Assembly (NCBI GenBank): GCA_019636385.1 | Contig: JAHBXT010000001.1 | Location: 992,001-1,056,000 of the forward strand | Source: Pirellulaceae bacterium | Lineage (GTDB): Bacteria; Planctomycetota; Planctomycetia; Pirellulales; Pirellulaceae | Direction of reading: 5' to 3' | DNA: 64,000 nt | Part shown: positions 8,365 to 15,776 of the stretch, one piece after another | How the letters are laid out: each line of letters starts with the position of its first letter | Numbering within the stretch: the stretch's first letter is position 1 | The notes under the pieces: generated by a model | What the model was told of the DNA's origin: nothing | The model's database searches: none | What the model saw: the letters and a program-made list of their open reading frames with translations, nothing else | Program-made: the position numbers and the translations under genes

Positions 8365-8563
8365 AACCGAATTGTGATCGCATTTTCGGTCGAATTGTGA
8401 CTGTATGGATTTTTAGTTCTAGCGAGGGGGCTTTTGCCGAGTTGTTGAGAATTCTGGAGCAGCAGTCGCGCACTGCTGCATAGATCGTTTCGTCGACGAC
8501 CGAATTGTGGTCGTAGTTTTAGGACTGGCTGTCAATCTAGCCGAATTGTGGCCGTATTCTTTT
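8365..8563. repeat. Four copies of a CCGAATTGTGGTCG-type repeat
   Basis: The core [AC]CGAATTGTG[AG] recurs in one orientation at about 8367, 8390, 8500 and 8541, each followed by a T-rich tail; a weaker form is at 8436 (GCCGAGTTGTTGAG). The first begins 9 bp after the immunity stop. Arrays of short repeats like this are typical of transposase-binding sites at ends of Tn7-, Mu- and IS21-like elements. Between copies 2 and 3 a perfect 8-bp inverted repeat GCAGCAGT/ACTGCTGC occurs at 8459-8479. Confidence 0.7.
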
Positions 8564-8642
8564 GGCGGGTGGGACTTTCCTGCGCTCTGAATTCGATTCC
8601 GCTAGTCGAAACGATTCTGCAGACTTCATTTTCCCAGACTTG

Positions 8643-8681
8643 ATTCAAAAAATGCGATCGTTTTTGTCAAACGATCGCATT
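8643..8681 (-). terminator. Strong intrinsic terminator after the CHC2 gene
   Basis: Perfect 13-bp arms AATGCGATCGTTT (8651-8663) and its complement (8669-8681) enclose a 5-nt loop. Read on the minus strand the stem is followed by a run of T. It lies 26 bp past the stop of the CHC2 gene. Confidence 0.75.
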
Positions 8682-8706
8682 CTTGATTTGTCGGCGACGA
8701 GTGTGG

Positions 8707-9039
8707 TCAATTGGCCACAGTATGCTCCGATCTGTTGCTACGACCAAGGTCGCGCTGGTACTCCTCTAGCCAACTCTTCAGGATGTCCACGGCTGGCAAG
8801 AAGTCGTGCCCCTGGATCATCATCAAGTCGATGTTGTTGAAATTCTCTCCGCAACTGAAGCAGTGGGCCAGATTGTTGCGTGGGTTGACAGTCGCTCGTA
8901 GCTCGCCGCACTTGGGGCATTGAAAGCGGAAGTAACCATCACTGTGTTTGGCAATCGGACCGTGTCGACCAAGCCCTACTATCGTCAGCTTCATCGGAAA
9001 GTCATTGCGTATCGCACGAAGTAAATCTCTGGTGATCAT
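8707..9039 (-). CDS. CHC2 zinc-finger (DnaG-like) protein of a transposon
   Basis: A 110-aa protein with a primase-type zinc ribbon: FRFQCPKCGELRATV followed by AHCFSCGENF gives C-x2-C ... H-x-x-x-C-like ligands (CPKC, HCFSC), then helical NNIDLMMIQGHDFLPAVDILKSWL. ATG 9039 is chosen because GGAG lies about 8 bp upstream and the N-terminal extension beyond it would be translated repeat sequence. CHC2 proteins without a primase core occur next to ATPase helpers of transposons, and here the tail of such an ATPase lies just upstream. Whether it binds DNA or regulates transposition is unknown. Confidence 0.75.
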   Translation of the reverse strand: MITRDLLRAIRNDFPMKLTIVGLGRHGPIAKHSDGYFRFQCPKCGELRATVNPRNNLAHCFSCGENFNNIDLMMIQGHDFLPAVDILKSWLEEYQRDLGRSNRSEHTVAN

Positions 9040-9097
9040 GTTGACGTCTCCAATGCTGGAAGTGTGAAGTTTGAAGTTGAAGTGTGAGGGAAGCAGA

Positions 9098-9144
9098 CCC
9101 CTCACCCCCGGCCCCTCTCCCCGAAGCGGGGCGAGGGGAGTGAA
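9098..9144. repeat. REP-like GC-rich palindrome
   Basis: CTCACCCCCGGCCCCTCTCC leads into CCGAAGCGGGGCGAGGGGAG. The arms CCCTCTCCCCG and CGGGGCGAGGG form a hairpin. This type of dispersed palindrome is common in the intergenic DNA of many bacteria. Here it sits between the CHC2 gene start and the ATPase remnant. A search of the genome for further copies would settle whether it is repeated. Confidence 0.55.
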
Positions 9145-9166
9145 GATCGCCAACTTGAATCTGAAA

Positions 9167-9193
9167 CTCAAGTCTCAAGTCTCAAGTCTCAAG
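9167..9193. repeat. Short tandem repeat, CTCAAGT x about 4
   Basis: A 7-bp unit CTCAAGT is repeated three full times plus six bases. It lies in non-coding DNA of the transposon remnant and probably arose by slippage. No function is proposed. Confidence 0.8.
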
Positions 9194-9200
9194 CCTGTAA

Positions 9201-9350
9201 TCAAAAATCGGTCAGATCAACCTGACTCTGCCAGTGCGGCTGGAGCAAGACGCGATTGACAACGTCGATGTCGATCGTCCGTCCTGCAGAAGCCCGAACC
9301 GCTTCGAGCATGGCTGACAAGCACAGGTTGCGACACCGACGAAGGACACC
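9201..9350 (-). pseudogene. C-terminal tail of an ExeA/MuB-like AAA+ ATPase
   Basis: The minus strand has 49 open codons ending at a TGA (9201-9203). They read RRCRNLCLSAMLEAVRASAG, then RTIDIDVVNRVL. This resembles the C-terminal helical lid of ExeA-type or transposon-helper ATPases (pattern G-x-x-R-x-x-N-x-L-x-x-x-A ... I-x-x-x-x-V). The gene is cut at 9350, where the Rhs boundary motif begins, so all nucleotide-binding motifs are gone. The assignment rests on a short stretch. Confidence 0.5.
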
Positions 9351-9354
9351 ATCG

Positions 9355-9391
9355 AAAAATCAAAGGTGTCAGGAACCGAATCGGTGAGTGA
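9355..9391 (+). repeat. Rhs cassette boundary motif, copy 2
   Basis: AAAATCAAAGGTGTCAGG then AACCGAATCGGTGAGTGACC. The GTG inside GGTGTC is the start codon of unit 3 (MSGTESVSDLAW). Homology to the transposon remnant stops just upstream. Confidence 0.8.
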
Positions 9392-11101
9392 CCTAGCGTG
9401 GGTCTACGATCTGGTGGGTAATCGCCTATCGCAATCTAAGTTCATCCCGGGCGTTCTCGGCGGGTCTGATAACAATGAGCAGACATTGTACAGCTACGAT
9501 GCCAACGATCGGCTAACCAGCGAAATGTGTACTGGTACTCAGACGATCCAGGAAGAACCACGGGTAACGACGACGACCAACACCAGTCAGACCGCGTACG
9601 CCTACAACAAGACGCAGCAGACCAGCAAGACGACGGTGGCCCAAGAAGGTGCGAGTACCATCACTACCACACAGACGTTCAGCTACAATCGCAAAGGCTT
9701 GATGGCTTCGGTCATAACAGACGCTAGCGATCAAACCACCCTCAAGCGAGTTGATTACAGCTACGACACGGGCGGGCATCGGGTGGGCTCGGCGGAGTAC
9801 CAGGCATCCAGCAGCAGTCCCAGCGACTGGACACTGACCGCCTCGACGCGGTACTTGACCGACGTTCAGAATCCGACTGGCTACTCGCAGGTCCTGCAGG
9901 AGACTCATTACTCAGGCGGAGCGCCCAGCAAGAAGATCATCTACACAGTAGGCCACGATCAGATAAGCCAAGCCACCTACACGCTCGACACCTCCGGCCT
10001 CCAGTCTCTAGCCTCCAACCTGTTCTTCGGCACCGATGGTCACGGCAGCGTTCGCGTGCTCTACGACGCAGCCGCAGCCATCGCCCGCGACACCGGGAAT
10101 CTGGCCCAAACTTACCACTATGACGCTTACGGAAACCTGTTATCCATCGGCGACTTTCCACTTCTAACTTCCCACTTCAAACCTCTCCCACGCCGCTAAC
10201 TACCTATTTATACAGTGGCGAAGCCTTTGACTTCCGCATCGGCCAGCAGTACCTGAGAGCCCGCTGGTACGACCCCCGCACCGGCCGCTTCAACCAGCTC
10301 GACCCCTTCGCCGGCAATTCCAGCGATCCGCAGAGCTTTCACAAGTACGCCTACGTGCATGGCGATCCGGTCAATGGGGTCGATCCTAGCGGGATGTTCT
10401 TAGCGTTGGCATTCGGTGTCGGAGTCCAAATGTTGTTGCCAGGCCCTGGCGACTTCATTCGTAGCGGCTTAGAAGCATTGGTCCGAGCGTACGTTGTGAA
10501 TCTGGAATGGGATGTCAAGTGGGCACTCGACATGAGTCTACCTGATTCCTGGGGCAGCCGTTTAGACAATGATTGGGTTTACGCTGCTCTGGGAGCGGGA
10601 CTTTACAGCACGTTCGACGTACAAATTCCACTCGGTACGTTCAATCCACTGGAACGGTTTAGTGCCGGAGATTACGCGACAGCCTCACTCCGATCCAGAC
10701 CGAGTAACAACAACCGATTTAATGCGACAAGAATTGGTGTTCCAGGTGGTTTCGCTGGATTCAGCTCAATGGTGCAGCGCACGACAAAAAAGGGTGTCAC
10801 TCATAATATCAACATTTACCACCATCCAAAGTTTGGAAATGTAGCGATGTTTCCTGATGCCGCTATTCGGCATCAAGTAAAGATCAATCCGACTGGAAAG
10901 AGTTCAAGCGATATTGCGGCAGCCAACGAAAAAATGGGAAAACCTGCGGGACACCGTTGGGAAGAGCTTGGTGAACCTCATACTTGGCATCATGACACAC
11001 GTCGTGGAATTATGCAGCTGGTGCCTTCAAGCATACACAGCGTAAGTGAAGGAGGGGTTCCTCATGTTGGCGGTGCTAAGCTATGGTATCTTCTAGGCTA
11101 A
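9366..11101 (+). pseudogene. Rhs unit 3: frameshifted core with WHH nuclease tip
   Basis: The Rhs core opens at GTG 9366 and runs to about 10170, where the frame is lost just after YHYDAYGNLL; the original frame stops at 10199. The second frame resumes with TTYLYSGEAFDF, YLRARWYDPRTGRF and HGDPVNGVDPSGMF, so one base has been gained or lost in the short variable stretch 10140-10195. The tip (about 10388-11101) ends in the nuclease signature TWHHD (10982-10996), MQLVPSSIHS and HVGGAKLW, the WHH subgroup of HNH/endonuclease VII folds known from polymorphic toxins. The toxin is now out of frame with its core and is silent unless the frame is restored. The immunity gene follows directly. Confidence 0.85.
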
Positions 11102-11114
11102 AGGGATGCGATAT

Positions 11115-11570
11115 ATGAAGAAAAAAGCTAATTTACCCATAACGAAAGAGACTATGATTAAATTGTTTAAGCGCAAGTGCGCGCTTGATGGTGGAGTAAC
11201 TGGTTATCATGCTGCAGTTCATGCCAATTCATCCAAAATCGATTTAACAATCTACACGACAAGCCATCAACTTGAGGAGAGTCAGGCGCTCCTACATGCG
11301 GAAAGACTGCTCAAACAATTCCAACGAGTTGAAAGAGCATTTGGTGATTATGTGGAGAAACATGTCTTGCCAGTAGTTAACAGGAACGCCCCGAAAGCGC
11401 AAATGTTCAATCGGAAAGAATTTCTTTCCGGTATGAATCTTGAACAGATTTGGATTGAGGATAACGGGAAAACGACTTTGGCCTTTGAAGGGGAGTTGTT
11501 GGATGGGCATTGTTTGATGCTCTATGGCGACTCCGAGGGAAATTTCCATAGCTTCGATACGCCCGGCTAA
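11115..11570 (+). CDS. Immunity candidate for WHH nuclease tip
   Basis: A 151-aa soluble protein (MKKKANLPITKETM...). ATG 11115 is chosen over 11106 because the AAAGGG ribosome site is then correctly spaced. The gene starts 13 bp after the toxin stop. The C-terminal part, LDGHCLMLYGDSEGNFHSFD, has a GH-plus-acidic pattern seen in several small immunity families, but I cannot name one with confidence. A soluble cytoplasmic protein fits protection from a nuclease. It is intact although its toxin is frameshifted. Confidence 0.7.
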   Translation: MKKKANLPITKETMIKLFKRKCALDGGVTGYHAAVHANSSKIDLTIYTTSHQLEESQALLHAERLLKQFQRVERAFGDYVEKHVLPVVNRNAPKAQMFNRKEFLSGMNLEQIWIEDNGKTTLAFEGELLDGHCLMLYGDSEGNFHSFDTPG

Positions 11571-11576
11571 TTGTTA

Positions 11577-11635
11577 CGAAAAATCAAAGGTGTCACGAAA
11601 AATCAAACGTGTCAGGAACCGAATCGGTGAGTGAC
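11577..11635 (+). repeat. Rhs cassette boundary motif, copy 3 (doubled)
   Basis: ACGAAAAATCAAAGGTGTC at 11577-11595 is repeated at once as ACGAAAAATCAAACGTGTC (11596-11614) and then continues with AGGAACCGAATCGGTGAGTG. The duplication of the left half is unique among the copies and looks like a recombination or slippage scar. Confidence 0.8.
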
Positions 11636-13342
11636 CTTGCCTGGGCCTACGACCTAGTGGGTAATCGCCTGTCGCAGACTAAGTTCATCCCGGGCGTGTT
11701 CAACGGACCTGATAAAAATGAGCAGACGTTATACAGCTACGATGCCAACGATCGGCTAAAGAGCGAAATGTATACTGGTACTCAGACGACCCAGGAAGAG
11801 CCACAGGTAACGACGACGACCAATACCAGTCAGACCATCTACGCCTACAACAAGACGCAGCAGACCAGCAAGACGAAGGTGGAAGGCACCATCACCACCA
11901 CACAGACGTTCAGCTACAATCGTCAGGGGTTGATGGCTTCGGTGATAACAGACACTAGCGATCAAACCACCCTCAAGCGAGTTGATTACAGTTACGACAC
12001 GGGCGGGCATCGGGTAGGCACGGCGGAGTACGAAGCGCTCGTTTCGGCGCCTGAGAGCTGGACGCTGACCGCCACCACGCGGTATTTGACCGACGTTCAG
12101 AATCCGACCGGCTACTCGCAGGTATTGCAGGAGACGCATTACTCGGGCGGAGCGCCCAGCAAGAAGATCATCTACACAGTAGGCCACGATCAGATAAGCC
12201 AAGCCACCTACACGCTCGACACCTCCGGCCTCCAGTCTCTAGCCTCCAACCTGTTCTTCGGCACCGATGGTCACGGCAGCGTGCGTGCGCTGTACGACTT
12301 GGCCGGGGCTGTTGCCACGGTAGGTACAAGCCTGCCGCAGCAGTTCGACTACGACGCCTATGGCAATCTCTTGGGATGGAATAATCTCCAACCGGCGACG
12401 ACTTACCTCTACAACAGCGAATCCTTCGACTTCCGCATCGGCCAGCAGTACCTGCGTGCTCGCTGGTACGACCCCCGCACCGGCCGCTTTAACCAGCTCG
12501 ATCCCCTCGCTGGCAACTCCAGCGATCCGCACAGCTTTCACAAGTACGCCTATGTGCATGGCGACCCGGTGAATGGGGTCGATCCGAGTGGGATGTTTGC
12601 CCAGGTTGCATTCATCCATTTGCGAGCTGCGTACATCCAAGCTGGAAGGTCTGCAGCACTTGGTGGGCTCCAGGCTGCGGGTCGGAGGTTAGGTGTGACC
12701 CTAGCCAAGAATTTTGCGGAATGGTATTACATTGACAATCATATCAATTCTACTATCGATGCATTAGCTGGCCTCGCGTACGACATAAGTGGAATACAAG
12801 ATCCAGCACTCGCACAATGGGTAAGCAGGGTGAACACCGTGCTTGGGACGATTACAGCAGCCAGGAGAGTCATGAAAGCAGGCCCGCTCGCTGTAGTCCC
12901 ATTCTTTGCGGCAAACCCTGATTATCGTGGCTCAAGATTGGAAAAGCTTGTAGGATTTTATTCTACTTACAAGATTCAGCAGCGTTACAGCGGCTATGTC
13001 GCGGGCGGCTTAGTAGTGTTGGGAAGCATGCCGCTTTTGATCGCACAATTAAACTTTGCCGCTACATTCTCATCTGTACACAACCCAACACTGTCGTTTC
13101 GCGGCGTTACCAGTCCATTGGTAATGGTCTCTCGCATGGTACTTGGATCAGCAATAGGTACATCTGGCCCACACGCTTTTTATTCCACGGTGTTTCTACC
13201 GGATATAATTGAGTCTGTGCGAGCAGAAATCAGGCGTGACGGCAGCCCTAGATCGGTTGCCTCTGCTATTGAGCAATTGGTTTCAGGAATTCAAGCTGCA
13301 TTCCCAGAAGAGTTGGGTTTTGACGATGAAGAAGAATGGTGA
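11609..13342 (+). CDS. Rhs unit 4: Rhs core with unknown hydrophobic toxin tip
   Basis: Opens at the motif GTG (MSGTESVSDLAWAYDLVGNRLSQ). The core resembles unit 1 at its 5' part but switches to the unit 5 type in its 3' part (VRALYDLAGAVATVGTS, FDYDAYGNLLGW). It ends in YLRARWYDPRTGRF and HGDPVNGVDPSGMF. The tip (about 12583-13342, ~250 aa) is rich in hydrophobic and Gly/Ala segments (YSGYVAGGLVVLGSMPLLIA) and ends in an acidic tail, DDEEEW. No catalytic motif is recognised. A pore-forming or membrane-inserting toxin is possible but unproven. The following gene starts 17 bp before this stop. Confidence 0.8.
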   Translation: MSGTESVSDLAWAYDLVGNRLSQTKFIPGVFNGPDKNEQTLYSYDANDRLKSEMYTGTQTTQEEPQVTTTTNTSQTIYAYNKTQQTSKTKVEGTITTTQTFSYNRQGLMASVITDTSDQTTLKRVDYSYDTGGHRVGTAEYEALVSAPESWTLTATTRYLTDVQNPTGYSQVLQETHYSGGAPSKKIIYTVGHDQISQATYTLDTSGLQSLASNLFFGTDGHGSVRALYDLAGAVATVGTSLPQQFDYDAYGNLLGWNNLQPATTYLYNSESFDFRIGQQYLRARWYDPRTGRFNQLDPLAGNSSDPHSFHKYAYVHGDPVNGVDPSGMFAQVAFIHLRAAYIQAGRSAALGGLQAAGRRLGVTLAKNFAEWYYIDNHINSTIDALAGLAYDISGIQDPALAQWVSRVNTVLGTITAARRVMKAGPLAVVPFFAANPDYRGSRLEKLVGFYSTYKIQQRYSGYVAGGLVVLGSMPLLIAQLNFAATFSSVHNPTLSFRGVTSPLVMVSRMVLGSAIGTSGPHAFYSTVFLPDIIESVRAEIRRDGSPRSVASAIEQLVSGIQAAFPEELGFDDEEEW

Positions 13343-13637
13343 TGCATTGAAAGCCTCAACCGAATGGCGACTTTGGTCTCTACTGCTTTTAGCGCTTGGG
13401 CTAAGCTTGCTTGCGTTTGGTCACCACAGCCAATCTCACAAAGCTATTCTCCTCGGAAGAATCTGGGGCGCAATACTGTTGACAACTGTGTTCGTTTCTT
13501 CGAGGACATGCTGGAGAATGGTCAACTATATGTGCCGGCCGCTTTTCTTGATTCGACAGTCTACGCGGAAACGCGATCGAGTGCGCGATCGAGTAAAAAG
13601 AGAAATTAAAGGTGTCAGCGACGGAAATGGTGAGTGA
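13326..13637 (+). CDS. Membrane immunity candidate for Rhs unit 4
   Basis: A 103-aa protein starting at ATG 13326, inside the end of the unit 4 gene. It has two hydrophobic segments (about 16-31 and 42-56) and a basic C-terminal half. The last residues, KGVSDGNGE, are read from the boundary motif of the next cassette, so its stop overlaps the start of unit 5 (13612). It is probably the immunity protein for unit 4. No family is recognised. Confidence 0.6.
   Translation: MKKNGDALKASTEWRLWSLLLLALGLSLLAFGHHSQSHKAILLGRIWGAILLTTVFVSSRTCWRMVNYMCRPLFLIRQSTRKRDRVRDRVKREIKGVSDGNGE
13600..13636 (+). repeat. Rhs cassette boundary motif, copy 4
   Basis: AGAAATTAAAGGTGTCAGCG then ACGGAAATGGTGAGTGA. It is the most diverged complete copy. 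It is both the 3' end of the unit 4 immunity frame and the GTG start (13612) of unit 5. Confidence 0.75.
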
Positions 13638-15393
13638 TCTTGCTTGGTCCTACGACCTGGTAGGTTACCGCCTGTCGCAAACCAAGAAGGCTGTAGACGG
13701 CGGGTTTGAAGGTCCTTCTTCAAATACTACGGTTGTTACCGAGTACCAATACGATGTGAATAATCGCTTGACAACTGAATCCTTTATCAGCCATACGACC
13801 ACCATTAGCGATCAGCCCGTGACCACCACATCTGGTGCCCGCACAATCACCTACGCCTACAACAAGACGCTGCAGACCAGCAAGACGAAGGTGGCCGGCA
13901 ACATTACCACCACACAGTCATTTAGCTACAATCGACAGGGCTTAATGGCTTCGGTCATCACGCAGACCAGCAATGAGAGCTTGCTGCAACGTGTCGATTA
14001 CAGCTACGACACGGGCGGGCATCGCGTGGGTACAGCGGAGTACCAGGTACCCAGCTCGTCACCGCAGAACTGGACCCTGCTCGCCTCGACACGGTACTTA
14101 ACCGACGAGCAGAACCCAACTGGTTATTCTCAAGTGCTTGAACAGGTAGTCTATAGTGCCGCAGGTCAACCCACCAAGAAGATCATCTACATCGTAGGCC
14201 ACGATCAGATAAGCCAAGCCACCTACACGATCGACACCTCCGGCTTCCAATCTCTAGCCTCCAATCTGTTCTTCGGCACCGATGGTCACGGCAGCGTTCG
14301 TGCGCTGTACGACTTGGCCGAGGCTGTTGCCACGGTAGGTACAAGTCTGCCGCAGCAGTTCGACTACGACGCCTATGGCAATCTGTTGGGATGGGATGGC
14401 GTTCAACCGGCGACGACTTACCTCTACAGTGGCGAAGCTTTCGACTTCCGCATCGGCCAGCAGTACCTGAGAGCCCGCTGGTACGACCCATCCAACGGCC
14501 GCTTCATCGGCCTCGATCCGTTCGGCGGTAACTCTGCTGATCCACAGTCGTTCCACAAGTACGCCTACGTGCATGGTGATCCGGTCAATGGGGCGGATCC
14601 GAGTGGGGAGTTTCTTGCAGTTGTGGTTGGTGGTCTGGCGTCACTTGGCACTTATGCGTTTCTGCGAAGTAGAAATGACGGTGCAGCACTTGGGGCTCTG
14701 GCATTGATCAAGCAAAGTGCTTTATACACCCCTGCAGGTGCCGCAGGTTATTTGGGGACGGGTACCTTTTATGTCGGATGGTTTTCAACTGAGGCCCTAT
14801 GGTACGCATCGCAAAAACGTCCAGGGCATGACGAGAACTCAAATAAGGCTCTCTGGATCAACAATGTCGAGCAAATATTGCGTCGGCGTGTTACGACTGA
14901 TTCATCGTTAAGTGTTGGTAATCGAGCAAGAGCGATGGCTGCTACTCGTGCAATCGCAACTGAATATGTTAATGCCGTCCAGAATAATGGCCAAAAGGAA
15001 CATGGTTTACTAGATGCCAACGAAGCTCGTTTCGGTCACGGTGGATTCTTTGGTTGGATGGGCAACTGGGGCGATCCGGAAAGACACTGTACCACATGGG
15101 TTAATCAAATAACGCCTCGACTGGACCACGCAGCTCGTAACTCTGGTTGGGTAGTTCGTGGTCATCACAATCGAATTACTGCAGGCGATATGTTGCTGTT
15201 CTGGTGGACGCATTCCTATATTTCAGTCTCGTTAGAACCCAATGCTGGACCGATGGCCAATTCCCAGCAGATCAGCAAAGTAGATTTGGTGTTTGATGCT
15301 TGGGGCACAGGCCGTCCAGATGTCTATAGAGGAGATGAATTTACGGCACGTTGGCCAATGATAACTTGGCCAGTAGACCCGTGGGGTGGATAG
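13612..15393 (+). CDS. Rhs unit 5: Rhs core with candidate Cys/His hydrolase tip
   Basis: Opens at MSATEMVSDLAWSYDLVGYR. The core includes FGTDGHGSVRALYDL, YLRARWYDPSNGRF and HGDPVNGADPSG, and is more diverged at its 5' end than the other units. The tip (about 14603-15393, 263 aa) has HCTTWVNQI with Cys at residue 493, HSYISVSL with His at residue 534 and a downstream FDAWGTGRPDVYRG. Order and spacing fit a papain-like/NlpC-type Cys-His hydrolase, for example an amidase or peptidase acting on the cell wall or a protein, but the match is by pattern only. Immunity gene follows 8 bp later. Confidence 0.75.
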   Translation: MSATEMVSDLAWSYDLVGYRLSQTKKAVDGGFEGPSSNTTVVTEYQYDVNNRLTTESFISHTTTISDQPVTTTSGARTITYAYNKTLQTSKTKVAGNITTTQSFSYNRQGLMASVITQTSNESLLQRVDYSYDTGGHRVGTAEYQVPSSSPQNWTLLASTRYLTDEQNPTGYSQVLEQVVYSAAGQPTKKIIYIVGHDQISQATYTIDTSGFQSLASNLFFGTDGHGSVRALYDLAEAVATVGTSLPQQFDYDAYGNLLGWDGVQPATTYLYSGEAFDFRIGQQYLRARWYDPSNGRFIGLDPFGGNSADPQSFHKYAYVHGDPVNGADPSGEFLAVVVGGLASLGTYAFLRSRNDGAALGALALIKQSALYTPAGAAGYLGTGTFYVGWFSTEALWYASQKRPGHDENSNKALWINNVEQILRRRVTTDSSLSVGNRARAMAATRAIATEYVNAVQNNGQKEHGLLDANEARFGHGGFFGWMGNWGDPERHCTTWVNQITPRLDHAARNSGWVVRGHHNRITAGDMLLFWWTHSYISVSLEPNAGPMANSQQISKVDLVFDAWGTGRPDVYRGDEFTARWPMITWPVDPWGG

Positions 15394-15401
15394 CGCGAAA
15401 A

Positions 15402-15776
15402 ATGAGTATGCGGTCAACACAATTGAGGGAATTGGCCTTATGCGTTGGGGCGACGTGTCTTTGTCATGGGCTATATTCACTGCCAGAGTTTCAATCGACG
15501 GCACGAGTCCAGATTGTGTTGGTCACGTCGTTACTCGTAGCGGTATTGTTCATGTTGGGATTTGTCAGTAAGACTGTTCAAATTGTTGGCATCATCTGCG
15601 GACTCTCAATGATTGCTCGCATTGATGATAATATGCAGGAATTGGCGTTCTGGCTGTTCGGATGTTGGATGTTAACTGCATGGTCCTTTGCGATTGCAGT
15701 GTGGGCAGTCAATCAATTGACGCGACGGCTCGGAAACTCGAAGGTGCCAGCTGCCGAATCGGAGAAACGACCTTGA
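15402..15776 (+). CDS. Membrane immunity candidate for Rhs unit 5
   Basis: A 124-aa protein starting MSMRSTQLRELAL at ATG 15402. It has about four hydrophobic segments, including VQIVLVTSLLVAVLFMLGF, a shorter VQIVGIICGLSMI, and WLFGCWMLTAWSFAIAVWAV. Its last residues (KVPAAESEKRP) are read from the next boundary motif, as in unit 4. It is the likely immunity partner of unit 5. No family is recognised. Confidence 0.6.
   Translation: MSMRSTQLRELALCVGATCLCHGLYSLPEFQSTARVQIVLVTSLLVAVLFMLGFVSKTVQIVGIICGLSMIARIDDNMQELAFWLFGCWMLTAWSFAIAVWAVNQLTRRLGNSKVPAAESEKRP
15740..15776 (+). repeat. Rhs cassette boundary motif, copy 5
   Basis: CGAAGGTGCCAGCTGCCGAA then TCGGAGAAACGACCT. It marks the start of the dead sixth cassette and forms the 3' end of the unit 5 immunity gene. 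Confidence 0.7.

Larger units (their letters stand above)
8360..9350 (-). mobile_element. Remnant of a transposon with ExeA-like ATPase and CHC2 gene
   Basis: Between the unit 2 immunity stop and the unit 3 boundary motif lies about 1 kb unrelated to Rhs. It holds, in minus-strand order, the last 49 codons of an ExeA/MuB-like AAA+ ATPase, a CHC2 zinc-finger gene, an intrinsic terminator and four end repeats at 8365-8563. The transposase and most of the ATPase are absent, so one end has been lost. The arrangement fits a transposon using a DDE transposase plus an ATPase helper. Which named family it belongs to is not decided here. Confidence 0.6.

Noticed and set aside
8459..8479. GCAGCAGT/ACTGCTGC hairpin as a terminator
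   Set aside because: No T tract follows on either strand; it is probably part of the transposon end.
8365..8563. A CRISPR-like array from the four repeats
   Set aside because: Spacing is irregular (about 23, 110 and 41 bp), the repeats are short and degenerate and no cas gene is near; transposon-end repeats fit better.
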